A stretch of DNA of 64,000 bases from Aquarana catesbeiana (lineage: Eukaryota; Chordata; Amphibia; Anura; Ranidae): positions 105,923,167 to 105,987,166 of the forward strand of contig NC_133327.1 of the NCBI RefSeq assembly GCF_042186555.1, in the 5' to 3' direction. This document shows, piece after piece, positions 55,049 to 64,000 of the stretch (position 1 is its first letter; each line of letters opens with the position of its first letter). The position numbers and the translations under genes are program-made. The notes beneath the pieces were generated by a model. The model was not told where the DNA came from. It searched no databases and saw nothing but the letters and a program-made list of their open reading frames with translations.

Positions 55049-55207
55049 AGGAGATGGATTGGAAGAAGAGGAGGATCAAAGACAGGACCAAACAGCCTTT
55101 TACACAATGCAGAGGATTAACCCATTAGGTTCCACCGTGAGTATAACAAGCATGCTTTACTGCATATACAGATTGATTTTACTGTTGTGGATTTAGTAAC
55201 ACTTTAA

Positions 55208-56796
55208 GAGTCTTCTTTCCCAGAGTTCAGCGTTGATACAGAAGTCAAAAAGTTTCATTTGACTGGAGTACAGGGAGGTGCACATAAGCTGTAGAGTCAG
55301 AAGTAAGTCAAGTGCAGCCACTGGAACACATTCTTTATGGTGCTGTCAGGGAAAAGTGGAATGCATTTCATGAACCTTTGCAACGCGTTTGTGATGTGTT
55401 TATAATGCATTTGTACTGCATTTATGAAAAATACAGTATATGATACAATTGTGATTCATTCTAGTTGGTTTCTGCGCAGGATACAGTGCAACTAAAATGC
55501 AGCAGGATCGAACACATTTCCAAAAAAAAAAAAGAATTGCAATGCATACTGAAGTTAACCATAAATTCTAGTTATCATCGCTCTATATGTTCCAATTTGA
55601 AATTAAAACATTATGCTTAATCCTTACAAATTAAATGTTGCTTGATGTACATCAGAAAGAGAACCTGAACACTAACATTTATTGGATTGGCCTTAGGTTA
55701 TAGGCATCCAGTGTAAAATACTAGTTCAGAATCTCACCCACCCTGCATCCAATTAAAACCAAAATCTTGCTTACTCTCCTTGCAGCTATTCACACTGAAC
55801 TTCACTTAACAAAAAGTGTCCATGTGCATGGTACTCTTCCCCGACCTCTCACATCCTTATTATATTTTACACCTGTTTCTAATGTGATGCTGTGTTGCCA
55901 TAGTGATTTAACAGTACCAGAGTCGGTAATCCATGTTGTCAGATTGGTGCCACGATCCAGAGTTGGAATACAAGTGTATGAGGGACATCTGCGCCTTCTT
56001 ATCCCCATCCTTCTTCTGATCTTATCATCCAGCTCACCGCCCTGGAAGCTTGTTAGGAAGAGTTGGAGCATCGGCTCTGTCAGAGCTTCCTTCTGCACCG
56101 GGAAACAGTGCTTGATGAATAAAAACTTGATGTGTACTGCACTCTGTCAGCTCTGATTTGGCACTGCCAGCTTCCACGACGGTAAGGCAGATTTTACAAA
56201 GCAAGGAGAATGAGGAGAGGGAGGGGTGAGGAGCAAGAATTAGAGGGTCATACTTGAAGCATGCCCCCCCCTCCATAGGTCCTCTAAACCTAGTCAGGGG
56301 GACACAGCCAATCCAATGAGTGTCTGTAATCTTCATCCTGAATTTTATCTTGTGCCGCTGGCTGTCACAATGACTGAATCTCTGTAGCAGCCAATATCAT
56401 TAACAGGATGGCTCTGAATTCAAACCTACTAAAAAATGTTGGCTTAACATTCATAAGTTGTGAGCATGGCACTCCATAGTTCTTAGAAAGAGATGTTACG
56501 TATTCATGAATCATTTATAAGGAGCCTGTAGTTATACCAAAAAGCTTGGATAGAAAACTCTTATGCGAGGCCAAGTTAATAGAATTCCTACATTTAGCAA
56601 ATTTGTTATCTTGTCCAGAGAGCATTAGCAGTTCACTGTATAAACTTATGAATTTGGGTTTCTATGAATTTAGGTGAAGTAACTTTCTGAGCTAGAAAGA
56701 GACACCAATAAATGCAGATATGTATTTATTAAAATCATTAAATGTATTTTTCAAGGCAAATAATGTAAATAACTGGATTTACCTTGATAAGGGTCT
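55208..56796. other. unassigned DNA
   Basis: Open frames of 98-129 codons at 55767-56336 lie on both strands, lack homology and overlap. I see no splice-flanked exon or repeat boundary that I can support. Confidence 0.4.
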
Positions 56797-56800
56797 TTCA

Positions 56801-57735
56801 AAGTGATTCTAAAGGTTCTTTTTTTTTTCTAAATAACAAACATGTTATACTTACCTGCTCTGAGGAATGGTTTTGCACAGAGAAGCCCTGATCCACCTCT
56901 TCTGGGGTCCCTGCCAGTGATCCTGGCTCCTCCCCCCTGCCTCCTGCTACAGGGGCACTCAAACAGGCTTGCTCCCGAGTTGCACTTCTGTTAATGGACA
57001 TTTTCCATTTGCACACAGAGTGTGCCTCGCCCCCTCCCCCCTCCTCATTGGCTCATTGGCTGAGATTGACAGCAGCAATAGCCAATGGCTCCCGCTGCTG
57101 TGTGAGCCAATGAGAGAGACCCAGGAGAGCCGCTGCTATAATGCACATCGCTGGATTGAGATGGAGCTCAGGTAAGTATAAGGGGGGCTGGAGGGGAGCA
57201 GTTTTTTTTACCTTAATGCATAGAATGCATTAAAGTAATAGTTCTTTTTTAATTAAAAATAATAAACATGTTATACTTACCTGCCCAATGCAATGATTTT
57301 GCACAGAGCAGCCCAGACCCTCCTCTTCTCCGGTCCCTTGCAACCGCTCCTGACCCTCCCTCCCGCAGAGTTCTCCACAGCAAGCAGCCTGCTATGGGGG
57401 CACCCGAGCCGAGTCACTGCTCTGTGTGTCCATTTAGACACAGAGCCATGGTTCGCCCCTGCCCTCTCTCCTCATTGGCTCACTGCTTTCGATTGACAGC
57501 AGCGGGAGCCAATGTCGTCACGCTGCTGTCACAGCCAATGAGGAGGGAGAGTCCTGGGCAGCCACAACTCAACTTGAACAACGCTGGATCGAGATGGCCT
57601 CAGGTAAATATTAGGGGGGCTGCTGTACACAGAAGGTTTTTTATCTTAATGCATAGAATGCATTAAGATAACAATGACTTCTGACTTTACAACCACTTTA
57701 AGGTAAAAAAAAACCTTCTGCCTTTGGAACCACGT
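56801..57735. mobile_element. TTAA-type MITE (outer copy), ends decayed, host of a related copy
   Basis: The left end AAGTGATTCTAAAGGTTC after TTCA and the right end GCCTTTGGAACCACG before TCAA are inverted. The element is split at its CTTAATGCATAGAATGCATTAA hairpin by 57234-57697, and the outer sequence resumes with AGGTAAAAAAAAACC at 57702. Confidence 0.75.
57234..57697. mobile_element. TTAA-flanked MITE (inner copy)
   Basis: TTAA lies at 57230-57233 and 57698-57701. The right end TTTACAACCACT is typical and the left end AGTAATAGTTC is decayed. The inner sequence closely parallels that of the outer copy, including ACATGTTATACTTACCTG and a CCAATGAG..GAG motif. Confidence 0.75.
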
Positions 57736-57779
57736 CAATCTTTTGTATAGCAGCATTCAGAATGTATAGAGAGTGGGGA

Positions 57780-58141
57780 AGCACTTGCAGCCTATCAGGT
57801 TTTCTGCATACACATATGCTGACAATTAGCCGACAGCTGAGCGGCCAGCTCAGAAAAGGAAGGGTCCAGTTCAGAGGTTCTCTGCCTTGCCTTGGTCAAC
57901 ATCACAGAAACTATCTCCTGCGATCCTGTTCAAGACTTGCTTTGCTGACATCCGTTCTGGCTCCAGATCCTGCTTGCTGTTCCACTACATTGATCCCTGA
58001 CTTCTGGCTTGGCTGACTATCCATTTCGGTTACTGAACTTTGGCTATGTTTTGACTACATTTGTTCTTTTTACTTTTATTATTAAACAAGTGTGATTTAA
58101 CCGTACTTCTGTCTTGGCCTGATTTCATGGTTTCTGACAAC
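57780..58141 (+). repeat. interspersed repeat, solo-LTR-like, uninterrupted copy
   Basis: It is the reverse-complement counterpart of the outer parts of 21586-22925, ending GGTTTCTGACA after TTATTATTAAACAAG. Here the region corresponding to the TTAA insertion point is continuous (CCTGTTCAAGACTTGC, 57924-57939). Confidence 0.65.
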
Positions 58142-58230
58142 TGCTTACGTAGTGGCCGTGTATAGTGTGAGGACGGAGATAGATTGAGCTAGATTAGGCA
58201 GGCAGGTTAGTTAGTGGTATGCAGGCAGTG

Positions 58231-58292
<62 letters not shown>
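58231..58292. repeat. (TA)n microsatellite
   Basis: Almost pure TA tract inside the hAT derivative. Confidence 0.9.
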
Positions 58293-58294
<2 letters not shown>

Positions 58295-59447
58295 TCTAGT
58301 ATATATTTATATATACTCTGCATTTAGTGTAGACTAGATATTCAGTGTAGACTCTATATTCAGTCAGTGCAGGCAGTATAGTATATATAACACAGTGTAT
58401 TGAAGTGGTTAAGGGGAACCCCACGCCAAAATTAAAAAAAAATGTTGTGAGGGTTCTCTCAAGAGCCATACCAGGCCCTTCAGGTCTGGTATGGATTTTA
58501 AGTGGAACCCCATGCTATTTTTTTTTTTTAATGGCGTGGGGTCCCCCCCCAAAATCCATACTAGGCCCTTTAGGTCAGGTCTGGATTTTAAGGGGAACCC
58601 CGTGCAAAAATGTTTAAAAAAATGGTGTGGGGTCCCCCCCCCCCACTATCCATAGCAGACCCTTATCCGAGCAAGCAGTCTGGCAGGCCAGGATAGGGGG
58701 GACGAGTGAGCGCCCCCCTCCTGAATTATACCAGGCCACTTGCTCTCAACATGAGGAGGGTGCTTTGGGGTCCCCCTCATCCTCATCCAGGCCTCATCCC
58801 CACAACCCTTGCCCGGTGGTTGTGCGGGCGGGGGGCTTATCAGAATCTGGAAGCCCCCTTTAACAAGGGGGCCCACATATCTCGGCCCCCCATGTGAATG
58901 GGTGTACCCTTACCCATTCACCAAAAAAAAGTCTCAAAAGTAGACACGGAAAATAGAAAAAATAAAGCTCCGCCTCAATGGGAAGCATCCCACCGATTGC
59001 TGTCTCTTAGCAGTAACAGCTGTTATATAGGCAAGGGCGGGGCCACACAGTGATGTAGCCAAGTGCCCCGCCCCTTCTGACATCATGTGCCATCAGAGAG
59101 GGGTGGGGTCATCCAGGTACATCAGCGCCCTCCCTATCCTGTCCTCCAGGCTGCATGCTCTAAGATAAGGGTCTGGTATGGATTATGGGGGGACCCTACT
59201 CCATTTTGTTTTTTAATTTTGGCATGAAGTTCCCCTTAAAATCCATACCAGACCCGAAGGGCCTGGTATAGATTTTTGGGGGACCCTACGCTGTTTTTTT
59301 TTTTAATTTTGGCGTGGAGTTCCCCTTAATATCCATACCAGACCCAAAAAGCCTGGCATGGACTGGGGGGGGGGACCCACGCCGTTTTTCCCTTGATTTT
59401 TACCTATATTCCCAGGACCCAGCCAGCAATACATTACAGCCGCAGGC

Positions 59448-59606
59448 TTGAATGGAGGAGAAGATTTGGATGCCGCACACCGGATGTAGTCAAAAAACTT
59501 CACTTTATTGAAAAAATGGGATCATCAAAATAACAAGACTGTCATGCAGAAAGTACAGGTAAGCTGACGCGTTTCGCACTCAGGACTGAGTGCTTACTCA
59601 TAGCCG
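59448..59606. mobile_element. short nested repeat in the hAT derivative
   Basis: About 160 bp interrupt the hAT right arm. AGCCGCAG and AGCCGCAA border it and look like a target duplication, since the intact hAT has only one AACCCGCAAGC at this place. It holds GACGCGTTTCGCACTCAGGA, a type of word also found near 30980. The class is unknown. Confidence 0.55.
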
Positions 59607-60009
59607 CAAGCAAGTTTCAATTAAATTTTTTCCTTTAGAAATGTAATTTTACTGTGGGACAGTAAAACATATCAGACAGATGCGCTACTTTACAGGCAGA
59701 CTAAGGGGACACCCCCCCCCCCGGCACGATATTTAAAGGAATATTTAATTTTTACTGTTTCACTTTAAGCATTCTTAAAATCACTGCTCCTGAAAAAAAC
59801 GGTTGTTTTTTTTTTTTTGCATTGATACATGTACCCTAGAGCAGTTCCCGGGTCCAAATACACTTTTTATGGCAATAACTTATAAGCCTTTAAAATAAGC
59901 ATCTTTTGATTCTTCATGTAGACTTTAACGGTGTTCACACAAATTGTTTGCCTGTTCGCATGTTCTGGTGCAAACTGAACCGAACCAGGGGGTGGTCGGC
60001 TCATCCTTA

Positions 60010-60569
60010 GTGTCAGCTCGTAGAGCAGTGGATGGTGTCAGTAGCGTAGAGTTAGGGCAGTGGACTTTATCAGTAGGTCAGTGGATGGTGTCAGTAATTT
60101 TTATTTTTTACAATTTTATTTATTTATTATTTTTAAAAAAACATTTTAGAATCCCTGTTGGGGCCTTTGGTGAAAGGGGAGCACACGCAGGCCGGGAAAC
60201 AGAAAAAAGAGAAACAAAGACAGGAGGGGCAGTGGGGGAAGCATTTACTGGAACCAATCCCCTGGATTTTCCCTCTTGCAGCAGCTGGTGTGAGGGAGAA
60301 GAGGAGAAGCTGTCTTTCAGCTGCTGCAGGAGGAAAATAAAGGGCATAGTCAGAAGACAGGTATTTTAAAAATCTGAATTCTTGGCAAGTGGCAGGGGAT
60401 TCCAATTTTACCTCCCCCTACCCTGGGATGCCTAAGCAGCCTTATGCCGGCAGCTGGGCGCTAGCATAAGGCTGCTTAGGAAGCTGAATTAGAGTGCCAG
60501 AGTAAGGGGGACAGTACAAACTGAATCTCAGCCACTTGCTGTGGATTCATATTTTTAAAATACCTGTCT
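60010..60569. other. unassigned DNA with short inverted repeat
   Basis: An imperfect inverted repeat of CCTAAGCAGCCTTATGC / GCATAAGGCTGCTTAGG lies at 60430-60480. No gene is supported. Confidence 0.5.
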
Positions 60570-60960
60570 ATGGGAGGAAAGAGGGGGGCAGAAGACGTTG
60601 CCATGGGGGAAAGGGGGGGGCAGAGGACTCTACTGTGGGGGGGTGATGTGAAGGGTTGTAGAGGGCAATGCTATGGGGGTGGCCCTGCCTATAGCAGTGT
60701 CCTCTGTCCCCTTCACATCACCTCTCTCCACAGTAGTGTCCTCTTCTCCCCCATAGCAGTGTCCTCTACCACCTTTCACATCACCCCACACACACAATAG
60801 TGTCCTCTGCCTCCATTTCCCTAATAGCAGTGACCAGGATCCCCTTTTCCCCCTCAGCAGTGTCCTCTGCCCCACCCCCTTCCCTTCTATAGCAGTGTCT
60901 CATAGCAATGTCCTCTGCTTCATTAACATCACCACCATACATAAGCAGTGTCCTACATGG
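60570..60960. repeat. degenerate minisatellite, ATAGCAGTGTCCTCT-type
   Basis: ATAGCAGTGTCCTCTGYC followed by CCTTTCACATCACC recurs several times at irregular spacing, and the reverse complement form appears at 60580-60670. Open frames here follow the repeat and are not taken as genes. Confidence 0.7.
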
Positions 60961-63395
60961 GTTCACAGAGGAGGGAGTGGAAGGCAGCACAGTTCTGTAT
61001 GGGGGGCGGGAGCGGGAGCTGCCAGAGTGAATTTTAACAAGCTGGTGATTGGTGAACTTGAAAAGTAGATTTGGCCATCTCCTCCTCCCATCATCTGTCT
61101 TGAGATGTGCTGCCTTCTGCCCACCGTTGTGTACTGATGACAGCGGCAGAGGAGGCGTTGTGGAGGAGGCGCGGTGGAGGAGGATGGGGGGGGAGAAGGA
61201 CCGGCACATAGAAGGCAGGGTCGGCGGCACAGGGACCTGTTTGTGGTCCACCTGTCACCTGCCCGCGATCGGTCATGCTAAAGGCACAAGCAACTCCTTG
61301 TTCCAAGCCACACAGTGTCCAGTCTATACCTTGCTATTTGTCTGTATTGCATTACAAATGTGGGGGTGCTAATTTATGTGATGTGTTTTATGTGACATAC
61401 TCCTGAACATGGCACTCTAAGAACATTATTTACTCCTGAAGTTCTTTTTTTGACAAAGTCTGTAGAAAAGCATAAAGGTATGTAATTAAAGAGTTTTCTT
61501 CTTTTATTTATTAGCGTGCTAAGTGTTGTGTTTTTAAACTTCCTCTTGTGTCGCAGTAATTAAAGAATATTTTGTGGGTAATATGTGGACTGTGTATACA
61601 GTGGAAAGGCTCTGGTTTTATTTAACCATGCCCCTTTAATCCCGTCCCACAATTTTTTTGTGGGGGAGAGGGATGTTAAGAAAATTATTGACCCTAAGTG
61701 CTAGATATGCTAGTTACAGTACATCACTGGTGCCACAAAACGCATAGACTGTGTATTATGTATGTTCCTTGACCTTTGCAGATCTATCCTTGATGCACAA
61801 ATTCCCTGCAGCATCTTCTTTCATGGGCACCTCTGCAGATTTTAATTCCCAGATTTTTGAGGCTTCCATTTTTAGCTACACTTCAGAGCTGTCATCTCTC
61901 CCTCCCTAAAGGAATTTAAGCCACCCATTGGCTCTTGTGACACGGATGACAAGGGAAAAGATGTATGCACTGCATTATTGTTTTTTTCTTACTCCTGGCA
62001 AATTTTTTGTCAAGAGTTTGTGATTTGCCAACGTTGTGAATCCCAGGAATTTTCTGTGAATTCATGGTAGCAGTGATACAGACTCGAGCCTCATCCCTAA
62101 CAAAAAGCAGAAAGATGACATCATTCTGTTATTGCTCCTTCATTGCCAAGTCACAGACAGGGTACCTAGCTGTGTTACTTTTTTGCAGAAGAGTAAAGAC
62201 AGGTCAACAGGCTGGCTATGCTTTCTGCCACAGCTGGATAAATCCCAGGACTACCCGGACAAAAATATAAATCCTTTGGCAGGTAAAATGGCTCCCATAT
62301 GTTTTTCAACTGGACAGTTAGCTGCTTGCTTTACTATAGTTAAATGTGCTAGAAAGGTGCATACACACAGGGCTTACTCAAGCATTTTAAATGCATGGTG
62401 CAATTTCCCATCGCTTTCCCACACCTGGAGAGCCATACTTGATGCGAACAGCTTTGTGTTTGGAAAATAAATTGGACGTGCATGTGCAGGTAAACGCTAA
62501 TGAAAACGGCATTTAAAAAGCACAGTTGCTTGCAGCAATTCCCTTGTACGTTAGGTTGTTATGTAACACGTACATGGCTTCCCAGGTAAGGAAAAAACGC
62601 CGGGAAACTATGTCAGGCAAACCTCGGTTCATGAACCCTATAGGAGGTGATGCTGTGTAAATTATTACATTAATTAATATCAATAAAAAAAGGTTTGTGC
62701 CAAATGAAAAGAACAATCTTCTGTTATGTAAAATGAGTCCAAACCTTATTTCACATACTTTTTATTTAGTGTATTTTTAGGATGCCTTAACAAAAAGGAA
62801 GTAGGACTGAACAGGTGTATAAATATCTCAACACAAGTTGCTTTAAAACTGTGTCCACAGCAAGTCATGAACAAGCATCGAAGAGCAAGGTCAATCAATA
62901 GGGTGATGAGGCAAAGAAAGCTATAGCAGTCCTAAATGGAAAGTAGTACAACAATGCCACCCCCAGGACACTATGAATATTAAGGCATAAAATGGAACAA
63001 TTTGCTTTTGATCACATGCAGCATGACAAGCAGATGCAGAAATTGAAAATGGTGAGATGCTGAACTTTTTACAGTTCCCAATATGTATATAGTCTAAGGT
63101 CATAAAATGCCAGCATGTTTAGAAAAGCAGGACAAAGATCAATAGTGATTTGTGACCACAAGTCTGGTTGCAGAAGGTGGCCACATCATCATTACTCTTT
63201 AAATTGCTTTACTGAATTGCACCCCTTCCAACATTATACATTTAAAAAGAGGTACACCATGGAGGTGAGGAAAAATGCAGCACGCTGTGGCAAAAAGTGA
63301 GTTTGGACACAATGTACTAAATATAACCTAAACACACAATATACACTGCTTACAATTGCTGCAGTCCTTGCACCCACTCACAAAATACATTTTAC
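60961..63395. other. unassigned DNA
   Basis: No long open frame with homology, terminal repeat or tandem array was found. Open frames of 107 and 112 codons (61049 and 62132) have no recognisable motif. Confidence 0.4.
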
Positions 63396-63399
63396 TTAA

Positions 63400-63732
63400 A
63401 GTGGTTGTATACTCTTTTTTATAATTAGGCTTACCTGTAGGTAAAATGAATATCTCCTAAACCGGCTTTGCATGCAGCTGCTGACTTCAGCGGCACATGC
63501 GCTGTGAAGGTCATGCCTTCGGCCACTCACATCGCCGGAGCCGCAAACCCGGAAGACCCGCCGAGGGGAAATGTCAGCTCCCTCTGCGGTGACCAGGATC
63601 AGCTGCCGACGCCTCGTTCTAAGGTAAGTATTTCATAATGAGCTAGTATGCGGTGCATACTAGCTCATTATGCCTTTTTCCTTACAGGTTTTTAAAAAAG
63701 TAAAAATAAATTTGTGCAGGTATACAACCGCT
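63400..63732. mobile_element. TTAA-flanked MITE, 333 bp
   Basis: TTAA lies at 63396-63399 and 63733-63736, with ends AGTGGTTGTATAC and GTATACAACCGCT. A perfect hairpin CATAATGAGCTAGTATG lies at 63634-63650 / 63656-63672 and is the same as in 8643-9542. AAGGTAAGTATT is also present. Confidence 0.9.
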
Positions 63733-63736
63733 TTAA

Positions 63737-64000
63737 CTGTGCTATCAATGAGAGTTTCACAGCTGCACATAAACTTAAAGAAATAATATTTTTTTTATAT
63801 TGCAATTAAAACAGATCATAGAGTTAACAGTTTTTGTGAGCCTACCTAAAGAACAACTTCAGTTAAACAGGTGGAAACTACATGGCAGCCAGTAGTTGTT
63901 GAGGCAATAAACGTGTTGATCAGATTATGCAATGTACAGCACAGTTTACGAAATACAGTGGCTGGCACAATGTTCAATGGTCACAATTATGTAACATGCA
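63737..64000. other. unassigned DNA at window end
   Basis: No feature supported. Confidence 0.4.

Larger units (their letters stand above)
53159..55203. mobile_element. TTAA-flanked element hosting two later insertions
   Basis: TTAA lies at 53155-53158 and 55204-55207. The ends AATGTTACTAAACCT and GGATTTAGTAACACT are inverted repeats. Inside lie a 154-bp hAT MITE (53500-53653) and a CR1-like LINE fragment (about 53666-55048). The original element was probably about 0.5 kb. Confidence 0.75.
58142..60009 (+). mobile_element. hAT-family derivative without transposase
   Basis: The left part resembles the region near 10090 of the intact hAT (GATTAGGCAG, GTTAGTTAG, GCAGTGTATT) but lacks the terminus. 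Then come (TA)n, repeated GGGGAACCCC...CCATACCAG blocks, and the right sub-terminal region ending GCTCATCCTTA (59999-60009), which matches the hAT end with one change. No transposase is present. No target duplication is possible because the left end is missing. Confidence 0.75.

Noticed and set aside
55767..56336. Possible host exon with 100-130 codon frames on both strands
   Set aside because: Frames overlap on opposite strands, lack motifs, and no convincing splice sites bound them.
59448..59606. tRNA-derived SINE
   Set aside because: No clear A and B boxes or A tail could be seen, so only a nested repeat is reported.
60570..61372. Proline/cysteine-rich frames of 76-156 codons
   Set aside because: They follow a degenerate minisatellite and GC-rich DNA in competing frames.

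Overview
The window looks like repeat-rich, intergenic or intronic DNA from an amphibian, most likely a neobatrachian and perhaps ranid frog. This is an inference. It rests on two L1/Tx1-type LINEs, a CR1-type LINE, a Tc1/mariner element, ZBED-type hAT elements, a Gmr1-like Ty3/Gypsy element, and many TTAA-flanked non-autonomous DNA transposons. I found no host protein exon, tRNA, rRNA or CRISPR array that I could defend. Almost every supported feature is a mobile element or a tandem repeat.

Layout. 1-9.7 kb: AT-rich DNA with a possible LINE tail, microsatellites, a decayed hAT-end fragment, a large TTAA-flanked element (5966-8438) with an expanded GGAT-type minisatellite inside, and a TTAA element (8643-9542) carrying another MITE. 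9.7-17.5 kb: a complete hAT transposon of 7791 bp with a perfect 8-bp target duplication, an 11-bp terminal inverted repeat, an intact 1093-aa BED/DDE/hATC transposase, and large tandem arrays on both sides of the gene. 17.5-23.1 kb: unassigned DNA, two TTAA MITEs and a ~120-bp satellite split by a nested insertion. 23.16-29.90 kb: a full-length but broken L1/Tx1-like LINE with a 15-bp target duplication; a later TTAA MITE sits inside its ORF2. 30.3-32.0 kb: two TTAA elements abutting at one shared TTAA. 32.26-38.24 kb: a second full-length LINE with intact ORF1 and lightly damaged ORF2. 39.8-41.4 kb: a Tc1/mariner copy with long inverted repeats and a dead transposase. 41.7-42.6 kb: a TTAA MITE with a nested MITE. 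44.1-52.6 kb: remains of a minus-strand Gmr1-like Ty3/Gypsy element. It has a SCAN-like gag and the order gag-PR-IN-RNaseH, and it is broken by a hAT derivative containing a ~1.1-kb palindrome and by several insertions. 52.7-55.2 kb: two adjoining TTAA elements, the second hosting a small hAT MITE and a 5'-truncated CR1 LINE. 56.8-60.0 kb: a TTAA MITE nested in a relative of itself, then a second hAT derivative. 60-64 kb: a degenerate minisatellite, unassigned DNA and a final TTAA MITE.

The genes do not form a host pathway. The only apparently complete enzyme gene is the hAT transposase, which could act on its own ends and on the derivatives here. LINE ORF1 at 32393-33544 is also open. All other coding regions carry stops, frameshifts, insertions or deletions. 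The most distinctive signals are the 167-bp promoter-like repeats ahead of the transposase, the Gmr1 gene order, the giant palindrome, a miRNA-precursor-like foldback at 51159-51278, and repeated nesting of TTAA elements into each other.
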